Shown here in pieces: positions 1 through 7,926 of a DNA stretch of 41,605 bases. Within the stretch, counting starts at the first letter, position 1, and every line of letters starts with the position of its first letter. The position numbers and the translations under genes are program-made. Under the pieces are notes generated by a model. The model saw nothing but the letters and a program-made list of their open reading frames with translations. It did no database searches and had not been told where the DNA came from. The DNA comes from an uncultured Prevotella sp. (GTDB lineage: Bacteria; Bacteroidota; Bacteroidia; Bacteroidales; Bacteroidaceae). Location of the stretch: the NCBI GenBank assembly GCA_905235975.1, contig CAJONT010000068.1:1-41605 (forward strand). The letters are read 5' to 3'.

Positions 1-166
1 CAAACCTGCGTATCCACCCTGAAGCCTTGACATACAGACGGGCGGCTTTCTCATCGGTCTTTGCAACACCGAAGCTCTTGACCTTCTTGAAGCCGCTACG
101 GCTCTTGTCGACCACTACAACACTGATGGTGCCAGTCCTGTTACTTTTCTTGCGTGCGAACCACAT
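1..166 (-). mobile_element. N-terminal fragment of an IS1634/IS4-like transposase, running off the left window edge
   Basis: Minus-strand translation from ATG at 166: MWFARKKSNRTGTISVVVVDKSRSGFKKVKSFGVAKTDEKAARLYVKASGWIRRF... resembles the conserved start of Bacteroidetes IS1634-family transposases (KKxNRSGTxSVVVVDKS). Recognised from memory. Confidence 0.6.
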
Positions 167-720
167 AAATGCCACCTTCCGGTAATATCAGGATGGCTTT
201 CCCATCAGGTGCGGCAACAACCGTCTTTACCATTGTTCTGTCCAAGCGATAAACACTGATGTGCTCGTAGGCTTTGAGATTGCTCAGTTTAACACGGTGA
301 TTGCCAATCTCGAACACAGGTTATCCAACTGTATGTTCAACAACAGGTTCTATTCCTGCCAGCCAATCAGTGTGTCTTTTTATATTTCCAAAGTTTTTCC
401 ATCCTTCTGCATTGCGGTAGCTCTCCACCGCCTCATTGGGAACATAGAGTATGGCTCGTCTAAAGACTCCCGGGGTGAAAGCCTCGTCGTTCATCTGGCA
501 AGGCTCGGCAGATATGGCGATGACCGATTCAAATCCTTCGCACGAATCAAAAGTGCGGTATCCGATGGTGTTCACACTTTCAGGAATGGTAATGGTGTGC
601 AGGCTCCAACAGCCATTGAATTCGCAAGGCTCTCAATAGTCAACAAAGCACGAGGGCACTGTTTGCTTTGGGTGAATCATCTCACATTACAGCAACTTGT
701 AGTTTCCAACATGGAAAGAG
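141..720 (-). pseudogene. Leucine-rich-repeat (BspA-like) surface protein, C-terminal remnant
   Basis: Minus-strand pieces: SLHTITIPESVNTIGYRTFDSCEGFESVIAISAEPCQMNDEAFTPGVFRRAILYVPNEAVESYRNAEGWKNFGNIKRHTDW (LRR_5 style), then an in-frame TAA at 323-321, then PVFEIGNHRVKLSNLKAYEHISVYRLDRTMVKTVVAAPDGKAILILPEGGIYVVRTQEK* in the same frame. A frame change is apparent upstream (IESLA / FNGCWSL) near 620-630. Confidence 0.75.
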
Positions 721-765
721 GACAAATTTATTCATGTGGATGAGATGGATTTCGATGTGAACTAA

Positions 766-798
766 CAAAAAACGTGACTCCTTGTGGGGGTCACGACA
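766..798 (-). terminator. Intrinsic terminator of the 27-aa ORF unit
   Basis: Minus strand reads CGTGACCCCCACAAGGAGTCACG followed by TTTTTTG: a hairpin with an immediate U-tract. A second hairpin (TTCCGGGC AAA GCCCGAA) lies just upstream near 801-818. Confidence 0.8.
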
Positions 799-835
799 GC
801 TTCGGGCTTTGCCCGGAATCCAACACGTGGAAGGC

Positions 836-919
836 TTAGATACCAAGTACCTTTTGGAATTTTTCCTTCACCTCGGCAATCATGCCAAGCACGTTCACTG
901 TCATCAAAAATACATCCAT
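836..919 (-). CDS. Putative 27-aa small protein
   Basis: ATG 919 to TAA 836: MDVFLMTVNVLGMIAEVKEKFQKVLGI. Lies between a consensus promoter (1007-1038) and an intrinsic terminator (766-798). Coding status rests on this context only. Confidence 0.5.
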   Translation of the reverse strand: MDVFLMTVNVLGMIAEVKEKFQKVLGI

Positions 920-1006
920 AACTTTAAACTTTTATTTATCCTGTAATATCTTTTCTTCGTTCGTCTTTCCGAGACCCTAAGGGCTCATTCTTGTCTTTTG
1001 ACACTG

Positions 1007-1038
1007 CAAAATTAACACTGTGTGCGGACACAGGCAAA
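1007..1038 (-). promoter_or_regulatory. Bacteroidetes sigma-ABfr promoter (TTTG-N20-TAATTTTG)
   Basis: Minus strand TTTG at 1038-1035, 20-nt spacer, TAATTTTG at 1014-1007. Matches the consensus TTTG-N19-21-TAnnTTTG. Confidence 0.7.
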
Positions 1039-1102
1039 TTTTTCGTTCTTTTTTTTCATAAAATGCCCCTTTACTTGACATGAATCAATGGGGGCATGAA
1101 AG

Positions 1103-1143
1103 AGCGCCGGAATCTCTCTTTTCAAGGTGGAGATTCCGGCGCT
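1103..1143 (-). terminator. 3' hairpin downstream of GH3
   Basis: Perfect 14-bp inverted repeat AGCGCCGGAATCTC (1103-1116) / GAGATTCCGGCGCT (1130-1143), just after the GH3 stop. The U-tract is weak. Confidence 0.65.
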
Positions 1144-1160
1144 GCAAGTCGTCAAACAGA

Positions 1161-3383
1161 CTATTTGAGTGTGAATTTCACGCGCGAGGCGATTTGTGCC
1201 GACGATGTGCCCACAAGTGCCTCGAAAGCTCCTGGTTCGGCTGTCCACTGCTGCTGTGTCTCATCGTAGAAACTCAGGGCTTGGCGGTCGATGGTGAAGG
1301 TCACCTCTTTGCTCTCTCCCGGCTGCAGGAACACTTTTTCGAAGGCTTTCAGTTCTTTGGCAGGCCGCTCCACACTGGCTTTCACATCGTGAATGTAGAG
1401 TTGCACCACTTCGGCACCGGCACGGTTGCCTGTGTTGCTCACGGTGAGGGTGACGTGGAGGGGTTCGTCGCCGGTGATGGCTTGCTTGTCGGCCTGTGCC
1501 TTGCCCAGACGGAAGGTGGTGTAGCTGAGGCCGTGTCCGAAAGCGAAGAGCGGACGTGTCTTGTATTTTTCCACAGCGCGGTAGCCCACGAATACGCCTT
1601 CCTTGTACTCCTCGTCTATAATCTGATGGTCTTCGCGCCATGTGCCGGGATAGGTGCCCAGACGGTGGGCAGGTACATCGTTCAGGTCGGCCACCCAGGT
1701 AAAGGGCAGCTTGCCGCTTGGATTCACCTCACCGCTGATGACATCGGTCAGCGCCTCGCCGGCTTCGGAACCGATGAACCATCCCTGCACCACGGCGGCA
1801 ACCGACTTGAGCCAAGGCAGGGCGGCAGGGTTGCCGGAGATGTTCACATATACGAGATTCTTGTTTACGGCAGCCAGCGCCTCGATGAGACGGTCTTGCG
1901 CATAGGGCAGACCGTATTCTTGGCGGTCGTGGCCCTCGCTGTCTTGATAGTCGCTCTTGTTCAGTCCGCCGAACACAATCACGTAGTCGGCCTCACGGGC
2001 TTTCGCCACGGCATCGGCAATGAGCTGGTCGGCATCGCGCTTCTCGCTCAGGTCTTGACCGGTGGTCACACCGTTGTATTGGCCGCCGGTGTCGCCCACG
2101 TAACCGCGTTCGTAGTCAACGTTCTTGAAGACGGCACGCAGACCGTCGAGGGGCGATATCTCGCGCTGCACCTTGAGCGAAGAAGAGCCTCCGCCTACCG
2201 TCATCATCTTGATGGCATTTTCTCCCACTACGAGCAGACGGGGCTGGGCCGACGGTGAAATGGGCAGCACTTGATTGTCGTTCTTCAGCAGCACGATGCC
2301 CTCGCCGGCTATCTTGCGGGCTGCGGCATAGTGGCTCTCTGAGCACAGGAATCCATAGCCGCGCTGGCGGTTCATCGTGGTACGGAAGAAGAGCCGCAGC
2401 ACACGACGCACTTTCTCGTCAAGTTCCTTTGTGGTGTAACGGCCTTCTTTGATGCCCTGTTTGTAGGCCAACGCCAGGTAGTATTTGTCGTAGGCATTGG
2501 TGGCGCCCATGGTGAGACCGTCGGTCCAGGAACCGAACTCCATGTCGAGGCCATTGTAAACAGCTTCTTCTGTGTTGTGGCAACCGCCCCAGTCGCTTAC
2601 CACCACGCCGTCGAACTGCCAGTCGGTTTTCAGAATCTTGTTCAGCATGATGGCGTTGTGGCAATTGTGCTGATTCTTATACAGGTTGTAGGCGCCCATG
2701 ATGCCCCATGCCTTGCCTTCGGTCACTGCGGCCTTGAAGGCGGGCAGATAAATCTCATGGAGGGCACGGTCGCTCACCACCACATTCACCTGGTGGCGGT
2801 TCTCCTCGTCGTTGTTCAGTGCATAGTGCTTAACGCAAGCCGCCACGCCTTTGTTTTGCAGACCTTGTACATAAGGTACTACCATGCGCGAGGCCAGATA
2901 GGGGTCTTCGCCCATATACTCGAAGTTACGCCCGTTGAGCGGGGTGCGGAAGATGTTCACACCGGGACCCAGAATCATGTTCTTGCCGCGGTAGAGGGCT
3001 TCTTCACCCAATGATTCGCCGTAAAGGAGCGACAGTTTCGGATTCCATGTGGCTGCCAGACAGGTGAGGGCAGGGAAGGCTACACACGAGTCGTTGGTCT
3101 GACCGGCCTGCTCCCACTCATCCCATAATACATCGGGACGCACACCGTGAGGGCCGTCGTCGGTCCAGAAATCGGGAAATCCAAGTCTCTTCACGCCAGG
3201 ACTGGAGAATTTGCTCTGTGCGTGTATCACGGCAATCTTCTCATCGAGGGTCATGCGGCGCAGTGCGTCGTCCACTCTTTTCTCTATGGGTTGGCTCTCG
3301 TCCAAATAGAGGGGTAGCTGTTGTGCCCAGCCTGTGGCAAATACAGTCAGCAAAAGTGCTGTACAAAGGGTTTTTCTTGTCAT
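1161..3383 (-). CDS. Glycoside hydrolase family 3 (beta-glucosidase-like) with C-terminal fibronectin III-like domain
   Basis: 740 aa with signal peptide (MTRKTLCTALLLTVFATGWAQ). GH3 features: KHYALNNDEENRHQVNVVVSDRALHEIYLPAF, GVVVSDWGG nucleophile region; C-terminal VTLTVSNTGNRAGAEVVQLYIHD FnIII-like. Confidence 0.93.
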   Translation of the reverse strand: MTRKTLCTALLLTVFATGWAQQLPLYLDESQPIEKRVDDALRRMTLDEKIAVIHAQSKFSSPGVKRLGFPDFWTDDGPHGVRPDVLWDEWEQAGQTNDSCVAFPALTCLAATWNPKLSLLYGESLGEEALYRGKNMILGPGVNIFRTPLNGRNFEYMGEDPYLASRMVVPYVQGLQNKGVAACVKHYALNNDEENRHQVNVVVSDRALHEIYLPAFKAAVTEGKAWGIMGAYNLYKNQHNCHNAIMLNKILKTDWQFDGVVVSDWGGCHNTEEAVYNGLDMEFGSWTDGLTMGATNAYDKYYLALAYKQGIKEGRYTTKELDEKVRRVLRLFFRTTMNRQRGYGFLCSESHYAAARKIAGEGIVLLKNDNQVLPISPSAQPRLLVVGENAIKMMTVGGGSSSLKVQREISPLDGLRAVFKNVDYERGYVGDTGGQYNGVTTGQDLSEKRDADQLIADAVAKAREADYVIVFGGLNKSDYQDSEGHDRQEYGLPYAQDRLIEALAAVNKNLVYVNISGNPAALPWLKSVAAVVQGWFIGSEAGEALTDVISGEVNPSGKLPFTWVADLNDVPAHRLGTYPGTWREDHQIIDEEYKEGVFVGYRAVEKYKTRPLFAFGHGLSYTTFRLGKAQADKQAITGDEPLHVTLTVSNTGNRAGAEVVQLYIHDVKASVERPAKELKAFEKVFLQPGESKEVTFTIDRQALSFYDETQQQWTAEPGAFEALVGTSSAQIASRVKFTLK

Positions 3384-3429
3384 ATAGTGTTGGATTAGGT
3401 ATTGTAGTCAGGGTGAAATAATGTTGTTA

Positions 3430-3437
3430 CAAATATA
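3430..3437 (-). promoter_or_regulatory. -7 box (TATATTTG) upstream of GH3
   Basis: Minus strand TATATTTG about 47 nt upstream of the GH3 ATG. No clean -33 TTTG seen. Confidence 0.4.
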
Positions 3438-3593
3438 GGCAATTTTCCGAACAACTGCTTCTGAAATATACTGAAAAAGTGGTAAACAGAAGCCTTTAAT
3501 ATTGTGCAACACGCTGATATGCTGCAAGATGTCGTTTCGTTCCCCAGTCTTAAAAGTGGATGTGATGTAAGCCTGCTTTGTGCTACCTCGGGC

Positions 3594-5264
3594 TTATACC
3601 GTGTAGTGTCCTATGGTCTTCACCTCTTGCTCAAAGGTTTCACGATTGCCCGCGGCTCCGTTCTTGATGCGTGCACGGTAGTTGTAGATGGTGTTTACCG
3701 ATTTGTGCAGGAATTCGGCTATCTTCGAGGAGTCTTCTATCCCCAGACGGATAAGGGCGAAGATGCGTATGTCGGTGGTGAGACGGTGCTCTTCTTTGGG
3801 ATGGATTTGATATTCTGGTAGCAGAAGGGCATTGAAGTCGTCGATAAATGTGGGGAAGAGGTGCAAGAATACGGAGTCGAAGTTTTCAAACAGTTCTTCT
3901 ATCTCCTTTTCCTTCAGTTCGGTCGACTTGGTAATCTGGTAAAGCTCGTCAAGGTTGCGATTCTTCATCTTGCGGTTCACCATCTTGCGGTAGTCGTCGA
4001 GTTTGTTCACATATTGCGAGCACAGGCTCATAAAGCGGCCTATGTACTCTTCTTTCACCTGGTTGGCCTCAGAAAGTTGGGCATTGAGCGCCTTTTGTTG
4101 TTCGTTCAGCTCGGAAAGGGTTTGCGCCTGAGAAGCCAGTTGGGCATTGAGACGCTTCAGCTCGCTGTTGGAGGCCTCCTGGGCACTGCGCGCACGCCGT
4201 AGCTGCTTACGCTCCCGCCACGAATAGAACAGGGCGGCGGCCAACAACAGGGCCAGGATGCTGATGCCGGTCATGGTGGCTGTCAAGATGCGGCTTTTGC
4301 GGGTCAGCTCACTGTCATAGTTCTTCTCTATCACGGTGAGGATGGGGTTGATTTGCCAGGAGCGCATGCGGGTGTTGAAACGGCTGTTGCAGTCCCACGT
4401 GAAACGGATGTAACGGTACGATTGCTCATAATTGCCGTCGGCATTGATGAGTTCGGACAGTGAGATGAGGGCGGCCTGATCCATCACGGCGTTGCGGATG
4501 TCGTAGAGAGCCGACTGTGCCAACCAATATTTTGCCTGTTCGGTGTCGCCTTGTATATTATAGATAAGATGACGGTAGTAGCTCACAATGGAATATTCGT
4601 GAGAAGCAGGCTTGGCAAGCTCAAGGCGGCGGTTGTTCACGGCGAGGGCTTCATCGTATTTCTTCTCGGCGTAGAGCCTTGTCTCCTTGCGCAGCAGATA
4701 GTCTTCCGAATCAGGGTCAGCCACCATGAAGAGTGAATCGCGGTATTGTTCTTGCTGATGATAGAAGCGGCTTTGCATAGTGGGAATGGCGGTGTAGTAG
4801 CCCAGTTCGCCATACACGTGCATGTAGGCGATGTAGTAGTCGCACAGACCTTCCTTGTTCAGTGCATGGGTGCGGATGGGACGAAGGATGTCGAGCGCTT
4901 CGGTGTAGAGACCCACGGTGGAACACTGAAAGGCGAAAAGGGCGCGACCGTGGTTGGCTTCCTCTGTGTTGCCGAGACTGTCGGCGAGTGTGATGTGCTG
5001 TTGTATGTAGGCGAGGGCGGAATCGTTGTTGTAGGCACGGTAGAGTGAATACAGTTCTTTCGATAGCTCCATCTTTTGCTGCAACGATTGCGCATGGGCA
5101 AAGTCGGTCTTTACCCGGTCTATCTTGGCCTCGTATTCTGCCACGTATTGGGGCGATTGGGCGATAGCCTCGTCAATCTGCCGGTAAAGTTCCGGCAGGG
5201 TGGGGTGCTGGGCGACGAGAGCACCTGATATGAACAGAAGGAGGAAGGTTATGATGTGTCGCAT
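3594..5264 (-). CDS. DUF6377-type membrane-anchored TPR/coiled-coil regulator with C-terminal LuxR-like HTH
   Basis: 556 aa: signal sequence, TPR-like N-terminal half, one TM segment (ILTATMTGISILALLLAAALFYSW), coiled coil, C-terminal RIFALIRLGIEDSSKIAEFLHKSVNTIYNYRARIKNGA resembling a helix-turn-helix. Confidence 0.8.
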   Translation of the reverse strand: MRHIITFLLLFISGALVAQHPTLPELYRQIDEAIAQSPQYVAEYEAKIDRVKTDFAHAQSLQQKMELSKELYSLYRAYNNDSALAYIQQHITLADSLGNTEEANHGRALFAFQCSTVGLYTEALDILRPIRTHALNKEGLCDYYIAYMHVYGELGYYTAIPTMQSRFYHQQEQYRDSLFMVADPDSEDYLLRKETRLYAEKKYDEALAVNNRRLELAKPASHEYSIVSYYRHLIYNIQGDTEQAKYWLAQSALYDIRNAVMDQAALISLSELINADGNYEQSYRYIRFTWDCNSRFNTRMRSWQINPILTVIEKNYDSELTRKSRILTATMTGISILALLLAAALFYSWRERKQLRRARSAQEASNSELKRLNAQLASQAQTLSELNEQQKALNAQLSEANQVKEEYIGRFMSLCSQYVNKLDDYRKMVNRKMKNRNLDELYQITKSTELKEKEIEELFENFDSVFLHLFPTFIDDFNALLLPEYQIHPKEEHRLTTDIRIFALIRLGIEDSSKIAEFLHKSVNTIYNYRARIKNGAAGNRETFEQEVKTIGHYTV

Positions 5265-5293
5265 GGTGTGCTGATGTCTTTCAGTTAGGTTTG

Positions 5294-5301
5294 CAAAGAT
5301 A
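5294..5301 (-). promoter_or_regulatory. -7 box (TATCTTTG) upstream of the DUF6377 regulator
   Basis: Minus strand TATCTTTG about 30 nt upstream of the ATG at 5264. Confidence 0.5.
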
Positions 5302-5385
5302 GCAAAGTTTTTTCTTTATCCCAAAAAACCACTGTTTTTTGCTCGTTTGTATCGAAAATGCTGACATTTGCACGCCTTGACATAC

Positions 5386-5415
5386 AAAAAAAGGAGGAAA
5401 CCGCAGTTCCCTCCT
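5386..5415 (-). terminator. Intrinsic terminator at the end of the SusC-to-GH5 operon
   Basis: Minus strand GGAGGGAACTGCGGTTTCCTCC followed by TTTTTTT. A second hairpin GGCCGA...TCGGCC lies at about 5423-5442. Confidence 0.8.
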
Positions 5416-5474
5416 CAATGAAGGCCGATAACAGGGTCGGCCGAAAATTTTCCGTCTGAAAGCAGCAGACTGTC

Positions 5475-6740
5475 TTATTGTGCTTTGGCAGGCGATTTCA
5501 ACCCCATCGACTCGATATAGCTTTGCTGGGGATGGCAGTTCTTGAAACGGATGTTCTCAAGAAACTGCTGCAACTGCCTGCGGGCTTTCGCCTGATCGGG
5601 ACGTGCCTCGCGCCATTCCTTGTAGGTGCCTCGCGGTGTCTCTGAATATTTCACCACAATACTGTCCCATTCGGCAGGACGGTCTATTGCCATCATGCAC
5701 GACCCGTCTACTTTCTTGTAGGGCCAGAAAGTATAGCCGATGTTGTTTGTCTTCAGTACATTTACCATGTCCTGCTGCCACTGGTCGGTGTTGTGGCCGA
5801 ACTCGCCCATATACATGGGCAGGGAAGTCTTGTCGCGGAAGTCGATATAGTCTTTTATCGCCTCTGCCGTGGCAGGACCGCCATAGCGATGACAGGTGTA
5901 CATGATGTTGTGGTCGAAGGTCCAGTCACTGAACATGAAGAAGTCGCTGTTCCACCTTGCACCGCCCAAGAGAATGATGTGATTGGGGTCTACTTTCCGA
6001 ATGGCGGCCACGGCACGCTTGTAAAGCGGCTCTAACCGCTTGTTCAGTTCGTCCTTGTTGTCGAAGTAATGGGCAATAGGCTCGTTCATCAGTTCGTAGC
6101 CCAAAATCACCGGCTCGTTCTTATAGCGCTTTGCGATGCGCTGCCAGATGTCGCAGAAGAGTTGCTGAGACACCTCGCTTTCGAAGAGCCAGGGATAGCC
6201 GTGCCCGTCGTCGATATTGTCGCCGGTCTGTCCTCCGGGACAGTCGTGCATGTCGAGGATGAGGTAGAGACCTGCTTCACGGCACCATTTCACCACGTCG
6301 TCGATGCGGCTGAAACCATCTTGCTGGGCAGTGAGCCCCATGTAGTCTTCATCGGTGAAAAGTTTATAGTTGAAGGGCAGCCGGATGGTATTGGCACCCT
6401 GTTCACGGATGAAGAGAATGTCTTCACGGGTAATGTAGTTGTCCTTGAAGCGTTTCCAGAAGCGTGCCGTCTCATCGGGACCCACCATCTCCTTGAAGAG
6501 TAAGTCTATCATCCAGGGTGAGTTGGTGCGGCCGAAACCGAACATATAGCCTTCGGGATTGAGCCAGTTGCCAAGGTTGGTGCCTTGGATGAACAGTTGT
6601 GTGCCGTCGGGCTTCACAAGATTGGGACCTTCCACCCTAACAAACTTGCCCTGTGTCCTGGCAGAGAGGCTCAGGGCAAGTGTTAGGAGGATTATCACTG
6701 AAACAAATCTTTTCACGTTAACGAATCCTTTAGGGGTCAC
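5475..6740 (-). CDS. Glycoside hydrolase family 5 (cellulase-fold beta-glucanase; subfamily not assigned)
   Basis: 421 aa. GTNLGNWL, ANTIRLPFNYKLF, LDMHDCPGG, GYELMNEP (acid/base Glu), MYMGEFGHN (nucleophile Glu). Start is a GTG at 6740 overlapping the GH16 stop, or a GTG near 6716 (VKRFVSVIILLTLALSLSA). Confidence 0.88.
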   Translation of the reverse strand: MTPKGFVNVKRFVSVIILLTLALSLSARTQGKFVRVEGPNLVKPDGTQLFIQGTNLGNWLNPEGYMFGFGRTNSPWMIDLLFKEMVGPDETARFWKRFKDNYITREDILFIREQGANTIRLPFNYKLFTDEDYMGLTAQQDGFSRIDDVVKWCREAGLYLILDMHDCPGGQTGDNIDDGHGYPWLFESEVSQQLFCDIWQRIAKRYKNEPVILGYELMNEPIAHYFDNKDELNKRLEPLYKRAVAAIRKVDPNHIILLGGARWNSDFFMFSDWTFDHNIMYTCHRYGGPATAEAIKDYIDFRDKTSLPMYMGEFGHNTDQWQQDMVNVLKTNNIGYTFWPYKKVDGSCMMAIDRPAEWDSIVVKYSETPRGTYKEWREARPDQAKARRQLQQFLENIRFKNCHPQQSYIESMGLKSPAKAQ

Positions 6741-7849
6741 TTTTGGAACACGCGCAGGTAGTCAATCTCCAAGGTCACAGGAAGTGCACTCTCGTCGACA
6801 CCGTTCATTCCGCCCCATGAGCCGCCCCATGCCAAGTTGAAGATGGGGTAGAAGGCATAGTGGAAAGGCCACTGGGTGTGATCGCTGCCCATCTGGGATT
6901 TGGTAACGGCCAACTGCACCTGTCCGTCCACATAGGTGGTGATGGCGTCGGCGGTCCATTCCAGGGCATAGACGTGGAACTCACCCTCTGCCTTGTCGAT
7001 GGTCATGGCGTGGGTCTTCTGGGTGCCCTTGGTGTGGTTGTAGGCTTCCGTATGCAGTGACGACGACACCTCATTGGGCACTACACCCACTTCTTCCATG
7101 ATGTCAATCTCACCGCACAAAGGCCATGGGTTGGTGGCCCAGTCGTTGCCCACAGGCATCATCCAGAAGGCGGGCCAGGTTCCCTTGCCCTTCGGCAGCT
7201 TCATGCGTGCCTCGAAGTAGCCGTACTGCCAGCCCGTACTTACATGGGCATACACACGGCCGGAGTAGATTTTGCCGTTCTCCTTGAAGCAGTTGATACG
7301 CAGATTGCCGTCGCGTATCTCCGTCACATTGGCACCGCCGGGGGAGGTGTGGTTCACATAGTTCTGCAGCTCTTGGTTCACCCAGCCGGAGCTTTGCACC
7401 TCGTGTACCCAATTGCTTGCGCTCAACTCACTCCCAGTGTCAAATTCATCGTGCCACACCAAGGAGTAGCCTTCGGGGGCGGGGTATACAGCTTTGTCAC
7501 CGGCTGCCTGGCGCACTGTGATGGTGGCGCGGGCTGTACCGGCTTTGAAGAGGATTGTGCCTTCGCGATCTTGCGTCGTGGGGTTTGCCTCTGCCGTCAC
7601 AACGACGGTGCCCTGCTTGGCTGTGGAACTGGTGTTGTCGAGCTTAATCCATGAGGCGGAAGCTGTGGCACCCCATTCGTGGGTGGCTGTAACTGTAACG
7701 GATGCTGAGCCGCCGTTGCCGGTAAACTCGATATTTTCTGTACTCACTTGTACGGAGTCATTTCCACCTCCGTTGTCCTCGTCGTCATCGCCACAGGCCG
7801 AAATGGCTATTGAGCAGAAGAGTGCGGCAAAAAATAGGATTTTCTTCAT
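6737..7849 (-). CDS. BACON-domain GH16 beta-glucanase (laminarinase/lichenase-type lipoprotein)
   Basis: 370 aa. Lipobox-like SIAISACGDDD; BACON repeat (VTVTATHEWGATASASWIKLDNTSSTAKQGTVVVTAEANPTTQDREGTILFKAG); GH16 catalytic motif GEIDIMEEVG; C-terminal LEIDYLRVFQK. Confidence 0.93.
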   Translation of the reverse strand: MKKILFFAALFCSIAISACGDDDEDNGGGNDSVQVSTENIEFTGNGGSASVTVTATHEWGATASASWIKLDNTSSTAKQGTVVVTAEANPTTQDREGTILFKAGTARATITVRQAAGDKAVYPAPEGYSLVWHDEFDTGSELSASNWVHEVQSSGWVNQELQNYVNHTSPGGANVTEIRDGNLRINCFKENGKIYSGRVYAHVSTGWQYGYFEARMKLPKGKGTWPAFWMMPVGNDWATNPWPLCGEIDIMEEVGVVPNEVSSSLHTEAYNHTKGTQKTHAMTIDKAEGEFHVYALEWTADAITTYVDGQVQLAVTKSQMGSDHTQWPFHYAFYPIFNLAWGGSWGGMNGVDESALPVTLEIDYLRVFQK

Positions 7850-7875
7850 TTTTTTCTTGTCATAGTTTTTATGCT

Positions 7876-7915
7876 AACAGGCCGAACCTGCCCGTAGAGG
7901 GAGGAACGGCCTGTT
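7876..7915 (-). promoter_or_regulatory. Intra-operon hairpin between the SusE-position gene and GH16
   Basis: AACAGGCCG (7876-7884) / CGGCCTGTT (7907-7915), 9-bp perfect stem, in the gap between the stop at 7927 and the ATG at 7849. No U-tract follows on the minus strand. Confidence 0.6.
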
Positions 7916-7926
7916 GCATGGTTCGT

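Noticed and set aside
261-743. 160-aa plus-strand ORF at the left edge
   Set aside because: Antisense to the LRR pseudogene, whose protein similarity is on the minus strand.
1103-1143. 14-bp inverted repeat considered as a transposon end or CRISPR-like repeat
   Set aside because: Single copy, adjacent to the GH3 stop; best explained as a 3' hairpin.
1080-2258. 392-aa plus-strand ORF opposite GH3
   Set aside because: Shadow ORF antisense to a clear GH3 gene; no recognisable domain; composition typical of antisense reading of codon-biased genes.
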